A DNA stretch of 64,000 nt from CBDDIP01 sp965229005 (GTDB lineage Bacteria > Actinomycetota > Acidimicrobiia > Acidimicrobiales > Ilumatobacteraceae): assembly GCA_965229005.1 (NCBI GenBank), contig CBDDIP010000002.1, forward strand, positions 2,666,001 through 2,730,000, read 5' to 3'. Positions 1 to 8,515 of the stretch are shown one piece after another. The notes under the pieces are model-generated. The model searched no databases. It saw nothing but the letters and a program-made list of their open reading frames with translations, and was not told the DNA's origin. Position 1 is the stretch's first letter. Every line of letters starts with the position of its first letter. Both the position numbers and the translations under genes were made by a program.

Positions 1-709
1 TCCGCCGGTCGCCGCCATTCGGTTCGCCGGTTGCCGGGCGTGGCAGCACGGTCTTGCCGCTGAGCGTGGAGATGTCGGGATCGACGCGGATGCCGCCGGG
101 GAGGCCGAGGCCGACGTCGCCGGAGACGGTCTTGACGACCACCTCGTCGCCGAGGCAGCGGCCGACGCGGACGTCGCCCGACGCGGTGCCGACGTCGAGG
201 CTGCCGCCGACGTGATCGCAGCGGAACGTGCCCGAGGCAAGCGATGCTCCGACGCGTCCGTCGGCGCGGTCGACGGTGATGTTGCCCGAGGCCGACTTGG
301 CCGCGACATCGCCGTGGACGACATCGACGCGGATGTTGCCCGAAGCGCTGTGCAGGTCGGCGCGCTGGGCCTCGTGGAGCTCGATCGCCCCGGACGCCGT
401 GTGCACGTTCACCGTGCCGAGTCGGGCGCGCAGGCTGACATCGGCGGACGCCGAGTGCACGTCGACGTCGGTGCCCGCCGGAACGTGCGCGGTGAGCCGC
501 ACGCTGCGGTTGTGGAGGCTCCAGGTGGATCGCTGGCGTAGCGAGACCGTGTCGTCGAGCTGGGCGATCTCCAGGCTGTCGCGGTCGGCGGTGTCGATGC
601 GCAAGCGGATGACGCCGGCGTCGCCCTCGACGACGCGCACGTGGCCGGCGGGCACGTCGAGCTCGAGTCGCGGATTTCCGCCGACGGTGAACTGCTCGTC
701 GAAGATCAT
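1..709 (-). CDS. DUF4097-family (putative adhesin-like) protein, 3' end cut by window edge
   Basis: The frame is open from an ATG at 709 to the left edge, giving 236 codons without a stop, so the C-terminus is missing. The start has an AGGAGG ribosome-binding site six bases upstream. The protein is built from short repeats in which 'SASG/TASG + beta strand' recurs (HSASADV, HTASGAI, HSASGNI, KSASGNI, TASGDV, TVSGDV). That is the beta-helix repeat pattern of DUF4097 proteins. No signal peptide is visible and the molecular function is unknown. It lies 22 bp downstream of a ribbon-helix-helix gene and is probably cotranscribed with it, a common actinobacterial pairing. The family call is fairly secure; any adhesin role is only a family label. 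Confidence 0.75.
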   Translation of the reverse strand, partial: MIFDEQFTVGGNPRLELDVPAGHVRVVEGDAGVIRLRIDTADRDSLEIAQLDDTVSLRQRSTWSLHNRSVRLTAHVPAGTDVDVHSASADVSLRARLGTVNVHTASGAIELHEAQRADLHSASGNIRVDVVHGDVAAKSASGNITVDRADGRVGASLASGTFRCDHVGGSLDVGTASGDVRVGRCLGDEVVVKTVSGDVGLGLPGGIRVDPDISTLSGKTVLPRPATGEPNGGDRR

Positions 710-731
710 CCGTTCCTCCTCGGTGTCGGGC

Positions 732-1181
732 TCACAGATCGAAGCTCTCGGTGATGTGCGTGCCGGACTTGCGCGACTGGCGGGCCCGGTTGCCGAGCGC
801 GTCGACGACCCAGCCGTTGACGGACTCGCCATTGGTCTCGGCGGCTTGCTCGATGAGGTTCTTCAACGAGGGGGGCAGGCGCAACGTGATGCGCGCGTCG
901 AAGTCCTCGGAGGCCGACTTGGCGGTGGCCGTCTTGCTGTCGCCGACGCGCAACGTCGGATCGCCGTCGACGAGGACGACGTCGACCGTGTGTGCCGGGA
1001 GCTGTGCGGCGATCTCAGCGGCCGCCTGCTGGGCCAGATCGATGGCCGCCAGGCGCAGTGCCGGCGCGATCGCCTCGACCAGTTGGGACGTCGCCTGGTC
1101 GACCGCGGATTCGACGCCGGCCAGGCGGCCCGTGTCGATCAACGTCTGCTGCACGGTGCGGATGATCGGGTCGACGTGCAT
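732..1181 (-). CDS. Ribbon-helix-helix (HicB/CopG-type) DNA-binding protein
   Basis: A 149-residue protein. Residues about 95-132 (ARITLRLPPSLKNLIEQAA, then SVNGWVVDAL) match the beta strand plus two helices of an Arc/CopG/HicB-type ribbon-helix-helix domain. The N-terminal 90 residues are mostly helical and uncharacterised. Its ATG overlaps the stop of a 41-codon ORF by one base (TGATG), so translational coupling is likely. The DUF4097 gene follows after 22 bp. RHH proteins usually bind inverted repeats as pairs of dimers and often repress their own operon; candidate half-sites lie at 1310-1338. No toxin partner was seen, so an antitoxin role is not supported. Confidence 0.75.
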   Translation of the reverse strand: MHVDPIIRTVQQTLIDTGRLAGVESAVDQATSQLVEAIAPALRLAAIDLAQQAAAEIAAQLPAHTVDVVLVDGDPTLRVGDSKTATAKSASEDFDARITLRLPPSLKNLIEQAAETNGESVNGWVVDALGNRARQSRKSGTHITESFDL

Positions 1182-1306
1182 CAGCGTGAACGGCGACGGG
1201 GGAGCAGACGAGCGGTGCGCTCTTCGGTGAACCGACGCGGGCTCATCCGACGTTGCTGATCGGCGGCCATCACCAGGGCGAGATCGTGGTTGAAGTAGGA
1301 GGTCAT
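1181..1306 (-). CDS. Tiny ORF (41 aa) coupled to the RHH gene
   Basis: The ORF begins at ATG 1306 (MTSYFNHDLALVMAADQQ...) and ends in a TGA that shares one base with the ATG of the RHH gene. The product is rich in Arg in its C-terminal half (RRMSPRRF, LLPRRRSR). The start codon is only four bases from the first half-site of the operator candidate, so transcription probably begins at or near the ATG. No family is recognised. It may be a small protein or mainly a translational-coupling leader. Confidence 0.5.
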   Translation of the reverse strand: MTSYFNHDLALVMAADQQRRMSPRRFTEERTARLLPRRRSR

Positions 1307-1309
1307 GAC

Positions 1310-1338
1310 GACATCATAGTGATGTCACCATGACATCA
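1310..1338. promoter_or_regulatory. Overlapping inverted repeats, RHH operator candidate
   Basis: Three half-sites alternate in orientation: GACATCA at 1310-1316, TGATGTC at 1320-1326 and GACATCA at 1332-1338. Neighbouring half-sites are perfect complements with spacers of 3 and 5 bp. The cluster lies directly upstream of the operon encoding the ribbon-helix-helix protein. A row of alternating half-sites fits cooperative RHH binding. That the RHH protein binds here is inference. Confidence 0.55.
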
Positions 1339-1344
1339 CAACAG

Positions 1345-1359
1345 CTGTCAGAGTGACAG
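1345..1359. repeat. Inverted repeat CTGTCA-N3-TGACAG
   Basis: Perfect 6-bp arms with a 3-bp spacer, between the end of the enoyl-CoA hydratase gene and the RHH operon. It could be a further operator half-site pair, since its core resembles the neighbouring GACATCA elements, or a weak terminator for the upstream gene. There is no T-run. Confidence 0.35.
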
Positions 1360-1400
1360 TCGTCTCACGGGCGATCGTCTGAGGCGGTTGCCGAGCCGAC

Positions 1401-2162
1401 TCACTCGCCCGCGAACGAACGCCGATCGACCGCAGCCAGCGACTCCAGCCGCAGCCCGAACTCCAAGAACTGATCGATGTCGCGGCGCAGCTGCATGGTC
1501 AGGCAGCGCCGGGCGTAGCGCAGGGTGAGCATCGTCTGGCGGTTGATCTCCCGTGCCAGCTCCCAGGCGCGGTCCATCAGCTCGTCCGGCGGCAGCACCT
1601 CGGCGACGACGCCGAGGTCGAGGGCCTCCTGCGCGGACAGTGTGCGGCCGGTGAGGAGGAAGTGTCGGCCGCGATTGGGGCCGAGCAGCAGCGGCCACAC
1701 GATGTGCACCCCGTCGCCCGGCACGACGCCGGCGACGAAGTGTTCCTTGTCGGCGAACGTCGCCGTGTCGGACGCCAGCACGATGTCCGACAGCAGGGCG
1801 ATCTCGGCGTGCTCGGTGACGGGGCCGTTGACCGCAGCGATCACCGGCACGTCGATCCGCAGCAGCTCGTCGAGCATCCGTCGTCCCTCGCGGACGATCT
1901 TGTCCCAGTCCGCGGGTGACGTGGATCGCGTCTCGAAGTGCAGCTCGGTCATGAAGTCGCGTCCGGTACCGGTGATGATCACGACCCGGTTGTCGGGATC
2001 CTGTGCCACGTCGTGGAACGCCTCGGGGAACTGACGATGGGCGCGCTCGGACCACTTCACCGAGTCGCCGTCGGTGTGAAACGTGAGGCAGATGATGCCG
2101 TCGTCGCCTCGCTCCATGCGGATGTCGGGATACGCGTCGCGGTAGTCCTCGAAGCGGGTCAC
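1401..2162 (-). CDS. Enoyl-CoA hydratase/isomerase (crotonase) family protein
   Basis: A 253-residue crotonase-fold protein, the usual length. The first conserved strand region is VVIITGTGRDF. The oxyanion-hole region is IDVPVIAAVNGPV, followed by LLSDIVLASDTATFADKEHF and then GVVPGDG, where crotonases normally carry the catalytic Glu pair. The second Glu position reads as Gly/Asp, so reaction specificity is uncertain. The GTG start overlaps the stop of the MmgE/PrpD gene by four bases (GTGA), so the two are translationally coupled. Hydration of an enoyl-CoA in the catabolic scheme of this region is inferred from family and context. Confidence 0.82.
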   Translation of the reverse strand: MTRFEDYRDAYPDIRMERGDDGIICLTFHTDGDSVKWSERAHRQFPEAFHDVAQDPDNRVVIITGTGRDFMTELHFETRSTSPADWDKIVREGRRMLDELLRIDVPVIAAVNGPVTEHAEIALLSDIVLASDTATFADKEHFVAGVVPGDGVHIVWPLLLGPNRGRHFLLTGRTLSAQEALDLGVVAEVLPPDELMDRAWELAREINRQTMLTLRYARRCLTMQLRRDIDQFLEFGLRLESLAAVDRRSFAGE

Positions 2163-3481
2163 GAGCTGACCGCCTCGGCGAGTGCACCGAACGCAGCCGG
2201 ACCTTGGATCAGCTCGAAGGCTCGCTCGCTCTGCACCTCGCCGAGCACGGGGTCGGCGCACAGCCGGAACTTGTCGTGCAGCTGCTGCTCGCTCATCGGG
2301 CGCTCCGGGTAGCCGCGGGGACGCTCGGTGCGCTGCTCGTCTGCGCCACCCGTCCACGTCGCGCGGACGATTGCGGGGAAGCCGGACCACGTCGGCGGTG
2401 GCGTCAGCGCGTCGTCGAGGACGACCTCGATGCGCTCCATCATCGATCGCACCCCCGCTCGTTCGAGCGCAGCCGCGCTGAAGTCGTCGGGCGTCACCGC
2501 GCCGGTGCACCACGCCGTGGCGATGACGTACTGCATGCTGAAGCGCGCCTCGTCGGGCGTGGCCGGCGACGGGAACTCGAGCGCGTTCATCACTCGCGGC
2601 GGGCTCGACACGCGCAGCGTGACCGACGGGTCGTCGATGCGGTCGGGCACCCGGTTGCGCAGCTCGATCGTCGACTCGATGGCGGTGTGCGACGCGCCGC
2701 ACGTCGGGAAGAACTTCGGCGCGAGCGGGACCGGCTGGAGCTCGCCGGGTCGGGCGAGCTCCGTCAGCTGCTCGTCGGTGATGCCCATCAGCCGCATGAC
2801 CACGTCGACCGCCTCCGCTCCGGACTCGAGGCCCTCTGCCGCCAGCAGCACGCTGCGCACGGCCGCCGCGGCGACGATGCCTGCCTGCGCCGGCTTGTAG
2901 CGCGTGCCGGTGTGGGCGCGCAGCCCGATCATCTGCGTCGCCACCATCCCGAACGCTGCGCTCGCGGTTGCCTCGTCGGCGTCGATGGCACTGAGCAGTG
3001 CGGTGACTGCACCGAGCGGTCCCATCGTGTGGGTGGGCTGGATGCCGCGGTCGTAGACCTCGTGGGTGAACGCCTCTGCCAGCCGATCGATCACCATCAA
3101 CCCGCGGACGTAGCCGGCGAGCGCACGCTCCGGCGTGGTCCGGGCGAGCAACGCCGTGATCGCCGGGACCATGATCGCGCTGACGTGACTGACGCACGAC
3201 GGGGCGATGTCGTCGTAGTCGAACGCCTGTGCGGCGGTGCCGTTGAGCAGCGCAGCGGATACCGGGTCGGTCCGCGCCCGAGACCCGAGGATGATCGCCG
3301 GCCCGCTGCCACCGACCTCGGCGATGTGCCGTTCGACGCGATGGACGGACGTGGCGCGGGTCCCGGCGACGGCGACGCCGGCGAGGTCGCGCACGGCAGT
3401 GGCAGCCAGTCGGATCTGCTCGTCGGTCGGGGTGAGGGGAGTGGTCGCTGTGGCGACGAGCCAATCGTGCAGTGGGGTCAT
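2159..3481 (-). CDS. MmgE/PrpD family protein
   Basis: About 440 residues, the normal size for the MmgE/PrpD fold (2-methylcitrate dehydratase, cis-aconitate decarboxylase and related enzymes). Typical features are the N-terminal helical start (LAGVAVAGTRATS), the LNGTAAQAFDYDDI motif with FDYDD, THTMGPLGAVTALL, RYKPAQAGIVAAAAVRS, KFFPTCGASHTAIES and FSMQYVIATA. The actual substrate cannot be told from the fold. ATG codons at 3490 and 3481 are both possible and neither has a ribosome-binding site. I prefer 3481, because it lies 23 bp from the TAAC repeat, the spacing seen at five other genes here. It heads the operon with the crotonase gene. Confidence 0.87.
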   Translation of the reverse strand: MTPLHDWLVATATTPLTPTDEQIRLAATAVRDLAGVAVAGTRATSVHRVERHIAEVGGSGPAIILGSRARTDPVSAALLNGTAAQAFDYDDIAPSCVSHVSAIMVPAITALLARTTPERALAGYVRGLMVIDRLAEAFTHEVYDRGIQPTHTMGPLGAVTALLSAIDADEATASAAFGMVATQMIGLRAHTGTRYKPAQAGIVAAAAVRSVLLAAEGLESGAEAVDVVMRLMGITDEQLTELARPGELQPVPLAPKFFPTCGASHTAIESTIELRNRVPDRIDDPSVTLRVSSPPRVMNALEFPSPATPDEARFSMQYVIATAWCTGAVTPDDFSAAALERAGVRSMMERIEVVLDDALTPPPTWSGFPAIVRATWTGGADEQRTERPRGYPERPMSEQQLHDKFRLCADPVLGEVQSERAFELIQGPAAFGALAEAVSS

Positions 3482-3502
3482 CGTCGCCATTTCGCCCGAA
3501 TC

Positions 3503-3546
3503 GCCGTTAACCCGGCCATTAGTCGACATAACGGCTGGAGTAACTC
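3503..3546. promoter_or_regulatory. Divergent pair of TAAC direct repeats
   Basis: Reading plus, TAACGG at 3529 and TAACTC at 3541 are 12 bp apart and face the SDR operon. Reading minus, TAAT (3521-3518) and TAACGG (3509-3504) are also 12 bp apart and face the MmgE/PrpD operon. This is the only place where two full copies of the element stand back to back between divergent operons. The minus copy ends 23 bp from ATG 3481. Confidence 0.75.
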
Positions 3547-3625
3547 GTGGCCCGTCAGGCTGGTGACCAGGGGCTGCCGAGCACGGCTGCCGTGCGTTGT
3601 GTTGCCGAGCAGAGGAGAGCCGAGC

Positions 3626-4546
3626 GTGTTGGGATTCGATGGAAGGGTTGCGATCGTCACCGGAGCGGGCGGCGGCCTGGGCCGGGCCCATGCATTGGAG
3701 CTCGCCCGTCGCGGCGCCTCGGTCGTTGTCAACGACATCGGAGCGGCGCTGAACGGCCAGCTCGGTGAGGGCGCTGCCAGTCCTGCCGACAAGGTGGTCG
3801 AGGAGATCAAGGCGCTCGGTGGCGAGGCCGTCGCGAACACCGACTCGATCGCCTCGGTCGAGGGTGGAATCGCACTCGTGCAGTCGGCAGTCGACGCGTT
3901 CGGGCGCATCGACGTCGTCGTCAACAACGCCGGCATCCTGCGCGACAAGACGTTCCACAACACGTCGCCCGACGACATCGAGCCGGTGCTCGACGTGCAC
4001 CTGCGCGGCGTCTTCAACGTCACTCGCCCGGCGTGGGTGAAGATGCGCGAGCAGGGATACGGCCGCGTGGTCGTCACCTCGTCGTCGGCCGGCCTGTGGG
4101 GCAACTTCGGCCAGGCGTCGTACGGCTCGGCGAAGATGGGTCTCGTCGGCCTGATCAAGGTGCTCGCCCAAGAGGGCCGCAAGTACTCGATCCAGGCCAA
4201 CGCGATCGCCCCGGTGGCGCGCACGCGCATGACCGAAGGACTGAACGGCGTCCTGGAGGACCTGCTCGATCCCGAGCAGGTGTCTGCTGTCGTTGCCTTC
4301 CTCGCCCACGAGTCCTGCTCGCTGTCCGGCGAAGTGCTCAGCTGCGGCGCCGGGCGCGTCGCTCGCGTGTTCGTCGGCGTCACGCAGGGGTACCTGGCCG
4401 ACGGCCTGCTCGATGCGGAGACGATCGCCGAGCACCTCGACCAGGTCTTCGACGACACGAACTACGTCGTACCCGGATCCAGCGGCGAGGAGGTGGCGCT
4501 CCTGGCGAGCATGATCGCGGCTCGCAGTGGCGCCGGGGCGCAATGA
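3626..4546 (+). CDS. SDR-family 3-hydroxyacyl-CoA dehydrogenase-like protein
   Basis: A 306-residue short-chain dehydrogenase with TGAGGGLGR for NAD(P) binding, NNAGILRD and the catalytic YGSAK. The first 250 residues resemble the dehydrogenase domain of peroxisomal multifunctional enzyme type 2 (17-beta-HSD4/FOX2). Those proteins also carry an insertion after the first helix, seen here as GAALNGQLGEGAASPADKVV. A role in oxidising a 3-hydroxyacyl-CoA is inferred. The GTG start at 3626 has GGAG nine bases upstream. It is the first gene of a five-gene operon with an acyl-CoA ligase, an acyl-CoA dehydrogenase, a thiolase-like enzyme and a DUF35 protein. Confidence 0.85.
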   Translation: MLGFDGRVAIVTGAGGGLGRAHALELARRGASVVVNDIGAALNGQLGEGAASPADKVVEEIKALGGEAVANTDSIASVEGGIALVQSAVDAFGRIDVVVNNAGILRDKTFHNTSPDDIEPVLDVHLRGVFNVTRPAWVKMREQGYGRVVVTSSSAGLWGNFGQASYGSAKMGLVGLIKVLAQEGRKYSIQANAIAPVARTRMTEGLNGVLEDLLDPEQVSAVVAFLAHESCSLSGEVLSCGAGRVARVFVGVTQGYLADGLLDAETIAEHLDQVFDDTNYVVPGSSGEEVALLASMIAARSGAGAQ

Positions 4547-6108
4547 CCGGAGATCTCGGCGCGCGGCTGTCGCGCATCCAGATCGGCGAGTGGATCGACA
4601 TCGCCACCCGCCAGGTGCCCGATCAGGCGTGCTTCGTCCGCGGTGACGGCTCGTCGCGCACCTATCGGGAGACGCAGCTGCGCGTCCACCGCCTGGCCAG
4701 TTCGCTCGCCAAGCGCGGAGTCGATCAGGGCGACCGCGTGGCCATCCTGGCGATCGACTCGATCGAGTTCATGGAGACGCTGATGGCGATCGCCAAGCTC
4801 GGGGCGACCGCGGTGCCGTTGAACTACCGGCTCCAGGGGCCGGAGGTCGAGACGCTCCTGCGCACCGGAGCGCCGTCGTACCTGTTCGTCAGCGCTCGCT
4901 ACGTCGAGCTCAGCAACGACATCGTCAACCGGTTGGATCACGCGTGCGTGGTCGTCAGCTACGACGGCGGGGACGCGATCGCCTACGAGACGCTGCTGGC
5001 GGAGGGCGACGACGTGTTCGCCGACCGTGAGGTCAGCGAAGACGACATCTTCAGCATCTCGTTCACCAGCGGCACCACCGGGTTGCCGAAGGGCGTCCTG
5101 CAGTCGCACCGCATGTTCAAGCAGATGGCGGCGAACACGGTGCTCGAGTACCGCTTCCTGCGCAACGAGTTCCGCTACTCGGCGGCGCCGTTGTTCCACG
5201 TGGCCGGCATGGGGCTCGTGATCAACAGCGTCATCCGCTGCCAGACCGCGTTGATCCTCCCGCAGTTCGACGCGGCCTCGGTCGTCACGTGGCTGCGCCA
5301 GGGACTGACCGGCGTGTTCCTCGTGCCGACCATGATCAGCAGCATCCTCCAGCTGCCCGACGTGCGCGAGCAACCGTTCCCGAAGCTGAAGACCGTGTTC
5401 TACGGCGCCTCGCCGATGACCACGGCGCTGCTGCGCGAGGCGATCGACGTGTTCGGCGATCACTGCGACTTCTTCAACGGCTTCAGCGCCGGCACCGAGG
5501 CGGGGATGCAGACGCTGCTGACCCCGGAGGACCACCGCCGCGCCCTGGCCGGCGAACCACATCTGCTGGAGTCGATCGGCAAGCCCGGTTGGGCCGTCGA
5601 CCTCCGCATCGTCGACGAGGACATGAACGACGTGCCCCGCGGCGACGTGGGCGAGATCGCCACACGCAGCGACATGGTGATGAGCGGCTACCTCGGACAG
5701 CCGGAGAAGACCAGAGAATCGGTGGTCGACGGCTGGTTCCGCGGTGGCGACCTCGCCTGGCAGGACGCCGAGGGGTTCCTGTACCTCGCCGGTCGGAAGA
5801 ACGACATGATCATCCGCGGCGGCGAGAACGTCTACCCGGTGGAGATCGAGTCCGTGCTCGCGGACTACCCCGGCCTGCGCGAGACCGCCGTCATCGGGGC
5901 CCCTGACGACCACTGGGGCGAGGTCGTCAAGGCGTTCATCGTCCCGGACCCCGACGTGCCGCTCGACACCGACGCGCTGCTGCAGTTCTGCCGCGAGCGC
6001 CTCGCCGGGTACAAGGTGCCGGCCGTCGTGGTGGTCGTCGACGAACTGCTGCCGCGCAACGCCAGCGGGAAGATCTTGAAGAGGGAGCTGCGTACATGGA
6101 AGTCCTGA
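4543..6108 (+). CDS. Acyl-CoA ligase (AMP-binding, class I adenylate-forming)
   Basis: A 521-residue ANL-superfamily ligase. The phosphate-binding loop SFTSGTTGLPKG spans residues 173-184. The C-terminal hinge and lysine motifs are GRKNDMIIRGGENVYPVEIE and NASGKILKREL. The enzyme would activate a carboxylate to its CoA thioester through an acyl-adenylate. The sequence does not show whether the substrate is aliphatic, aromatic or steroidal. Its ATG overlaps the SDR stop (ATGA), and the following acyl-CoA dehydrogenase starts 13 bases before its own stop, so the three are tightly coupled. Confidence 0.92.
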   Translation: MTGDLGARLSRIQIGEWIDIATRQVPDQACFVRGDGSSRTYRETQLRVHRLASSLAKRGVDQGDRVAILAIDSIEFMETLMAIAKLGATAVPLNYRLQGPEVETLLRTGAPSYLFVSARYVELSNDIVNRLDHACVVVSYDGGDAIAYETLLAEGDDVFADREVSEDDIFSISFTSGTTGLPKGVLQSHRMFKQMAANTVLEYRFLRNEFRYSAAPLFHVAGMGLVINSVIRCQTALILPQFDAASVVTWLRQGLTGVFLVPTMISSILQLPDVREQPFPKLKTVFYGASPMTTALLREAIDVFGDHCDFFNGFSAGTEAGMQTLLTPEDHRRALAGEPHLLESIGKPGWAVDLRIVDEDMNDVPRGDVGEIATRSDMVMSGYLGQPEKTRESVVDGWFRGGDLAWQDAEGFLYLAGRKNDMIIRGGENVYPVEIESVLADYPGLRETAVIGAPDDHWGEVVKAFIVPDPDVPLDTDALLQFCRERLAGYKVPAVVVVVDELLPRNASGKILKRELRTWKS

Positions 6109-7325
6109 GCCGTGACGCCGTCGACGCGTCGTACATCCAGTCGGTGGCCGACTTCCTCGCCGCCAACGCACAGCCGGTCCCGCCGCGCGCCAGCGGATGG
6201 GGCGTCGGGCCGGACGCGTTGGTCGAGCGGGCCGACGATGCGCTCGAGGCCGAGAACTTCGAGATCGCCCGCGCCTGGCGACGCACCCTGTACGACGCCG
6301 GGTTCGGCTGGATCGAGGGTCCCGTCGACCTGGGTGGCGGCGGCCTCGACGCCGCGCACCAGCACGCCTTCGACGCCCTCGCCGGCGCGTACGAGCTGCC
6401 GGACCACGTGTGCTTCATCGTCGGCCTGCACATCGTCGCCCCGACGGTGGAGGCGTTCGGTACGCCGGGCGCCAAGCAGCGCTACCTGAAGGGCCTGTAC
6501 CGCGGCGACGTCATCGGCTGCCAGCTGTTCTCCGAGCCCGATGCCGGGTCGGACCTGGCCGGCGTGAAGATGAAGGGTGTCCGCGACGGCGACGGTTGGC
6601 GGATCACCGGCCAGAAGGTGTGGACCAGCGGCGGTCACCACGCCGACGTCGGTGAAGTGCTGGTTCGGACCGATCCGGATGCGCCCAAGCACCGCGGTCT
6701 GACGATGATGATGGTCGACATGCACGCTCCGGGCGTGACGGTCCGGCCGCTCAAGCAGATCACCGGCGGGTCCGAGTTCAACGAGGTCTTCCTCGACGAC
6801 GTCTTCGTGTCCGACGACGACGTGCTCGGTGCGCCGGGCCAGGGCTGGCAGGTGGCCAACGCCACGCTCGGCAGCGAACGCCAGGACATGGGTGGGCGTG
6901 ACGAAGGCGAGAGCGATCCCAGCCTGCGCCTCATCCAGGCCGCGCAGCACTTCGGCATCACCGCCGATCCGGTCGTGCGCCAGAAGCTCGCCGACATCGC
7001 CATCCGCACCGCCGTCATCCGTCATACGACGAACCGCTACCGCGATCTGGCGAACGCCGGCGACCCCTCGCTGACCGGTTCGGAGACCGCGGTCATCAAG
7101 CTGTTGAGCACCACCCGCCTGCAGGACATCGCCCGCCTCAGTGGCCACCTCGTCGGCATGTCGACGGTCGTCGAGACCGGCGACTGGGGCACCTTCGCCT
7201 GGGGCGACTTCTCCCTCCTCGTCCCGTCACACCGCATCGCCGGTGGAACCGACGAGATCATGCGCAACGTCATCGGCGAGCGCGTGCTCGGCCTGCCGCG
7301 CGAACCCCTTCCCCCGAAAACCTGA
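6096..7325 (+). CDS. Acyl-CoA dehydrogenase
   Basis: A 409-residue flavoprotein of the acyl-CoA dehydrogenase family. It shows the FAD/substrate motif LFSEPDAGSDLAG, the WRITGQKVWTSGGHHA strand motif and the C-terminal GGTDEIMRNVIGERVLGLPREP. It should introduce a trans-2,3 double bond into an acyl-CoA and pass electrons to ETF. The subclass resembles actinobacterial FadE proteins of steroid and branched-chain catabolism, but subclass assignment by eye is tentative. It overlaps the ligase gene by 13 bases and precedes the thiolase-like gene by 19 bp. Confidence 0.92.
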   Translation: MEVLSRDAVDASYIQSVADFLAANAQPVPPRASGWGVGPDALVERADDALEAENFEIARAWRRTLYDAGFGWIEGPVDLGGGGLDAAHQHAFDALAGAYELPDHVCFIVGLHIVAPTVEAFGTPGAKQRYLKGLYRGDVIGCQLFSEPDAGSDLAGVKMKGVRDGDGWRITGQKVWTSGGHHADVGEVLVRTDPDAPKHRGLTMMMVDMHAPGVTVRPLKQITGGSEFNEVFLDDVFVSDDDVLGAPGQGWQVANATLGSERQDMGGRDEGESDPSLRLIQAAQHFGITADPVVRQKLADIAIRTAVIRHTTNRYRDLANAGDPSLTGSETAVIKLLSTTRLQDIARLSGHLVGMSTVVETGDWGTFAWGDFSLLVPSHRIAGGTDEIMRNVIGERVLGLPREPLPPKT

Positions 7326-7344
7326 AGAACAGGAGCAAGTACGA

Positions 7345-8514
7345 ATGGCAAAGAGACAAGCCGCCATCGTCGGTGTCGGTCTGAGTGACCTGCCGAAGGC
7401 GCCCCACCTCGACACGGTGCAGCACCACGTGCTGGCACTGCGTCGCGCGTTGGACGACGCCGGATTGCAGGCCAGCGACATCGACGGCTACATGGCCGCC
7501 GGCGGCGACTTCAAGGCCACCGACAACGCCGGCACGATGGTCGAGTACCTCGGCCTCAAGCCGCGCTACTTCGAGGGCACGCAGGTCGGTGGATCGTCGT
7601 TCGAGCTCTACGTCCAGCACGCCATCGCCGCCATCGAGAACGGGATGTGCGACACGCTGGTGATGACGTACGGATCGGACCTGTTGACCGCGTCGGGCAC
7701 CAACCCGGGGTTCGGTCAACGCGCCGAGGGCGAACTGGTCGACGGCATCCTGCAGTACGAGATCCCGTTCGGCAACACCCTGATCGGCTGCTACGCGATG
7801 GCCGCGCAGCGGCACATGTACGAGTTCGGCACGACGTCGGAGCAGCTCGCCGAGATCTCCGTCGCCTGTCGGATGCACGCCGGGCTCAACCCGAACGCGC
7901 AGTACCGCAAGCCGATCACGGTGCAGGACGTCGTCAACTCGAAGATGATCGCCGACCCGTTGCACATGCTCGACTGCTGCGTCGTCTCCGACGGCGGCGG
8001 GGCGATCATCATCACCACCGATGAGCGGGCCAAGGACCTCAAGCAGCCGCCGATCCCGATCCTCGGTGCCGCTGCCGGGCAGACGCACTGGAACATCAAC
8101 CAGATGCCGGACTTCACCGCCACCGCGGCCAAGCAGAGCGGTGAAGAGGCCTTCCGCATGGCCGGCGTGACGCCGGCCGACATCGACACCGTGCAGCTGT
8201 ACGACAGCTTCACGATCACGGCGATGTTGATGCTCGAAGACCTCGGCTTCTGCAAGAAGGGCGAGGGCGGCTCGTTCGTCGAGGGCGGCACGCTGCAGCT
8301 CGGCGGCAAGCTTCCGCTGAACACCGATGGCGGCGCGCTCAGTGCCTGCCACCCCGGCATGCGCGGCATCTTCCTGCTCGCCGAGGCCACCCGCCAGCTG
8401 CGCGGTCAGGCCGGCGACGCTCAGGTCCCCGATTGCGAGCTCGCCCTGGCCTGTGGCTCGGGCGGCTGGCTGTCGGTCATCGGCACGGTCATCCTCGGAA
8501 AGGAAAGGCGCTGA
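7345..8514 (+). CDS. Thiolase-fold acyl-CoA lyase/lipid-transfer-type protein lacking the acyl-accepting Cys
   Basis: A 389-residue SCP-x-type thiolase-fold protein. The segment that in true thiolases carries the nucleophilic Cys reads VGGSSFE (residues 81-87), so that Cys is replaced by Ser/Gly. QLYDSFT (Y286) and the C-terminal SACHPGMRG (H336) are kept. Cys-less SCP-x proteins that pair with a DUF35 protein include the Ltp2 retro-aldolases of steroid side-chain degradation. The next gene here, two bases downstream, encodes exactly such a DUF35 partner. A C-C lyase (retro-aldol) role is therefore more likely than thiolysis, but it is inference. An AGGAGC ribosome-binding site precedes ATG 7345. 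Confidence 0.85.
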   Translation: MAKRQAAIVGVGLSDLPKAPHLDTVQHHVLALRRALDDAGLQASDIDGYMAAGGDFKATDNAGTMVEYLGLKPRYFEGTQVGGSSFELYVQHAIAAIENGMCDTLVMTYGSDLLTASGTNPGFGQRAEGELVDGILQYEIPFGNTLIGCYAMAAQRHMYEFGTTSEQLAEISVACRMHAGLNPNAQYRKPITVQDVVNSKMIADPLHMLDCCVVSDGGGAIIITTDERAKDLKQPPIPILGAAAGQTHWNINQMPDFTATAAKQSGEEAFRMAGVTPADIDTVQLYDSFTITAMLMLEDLGFCKKGEGGSFVEGGTLQLGGKLPLNTDGGALSACHPGMRGIFLLAEATRQLRGQAGDAQVPDCELALACGSGGWLSVIGTVILGKERR

Positions 8515-8515
8515 C

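Noticed and set aside
228..1259. Plus-strand frames over the first 1.2 kb
   Set aside because: They are antisense to the DUF4097 and RHH genes and have no domain features, which is typical of GC-rich mirror frames.
2204..4546. Very long plus frame running through the MmgE/PrpD gene into the SDR gene
   Set aside because: The part before 3626 is antisense to a clear MmgE/PrpD protein and is Arg/His-rich; only the SDR part is coding.
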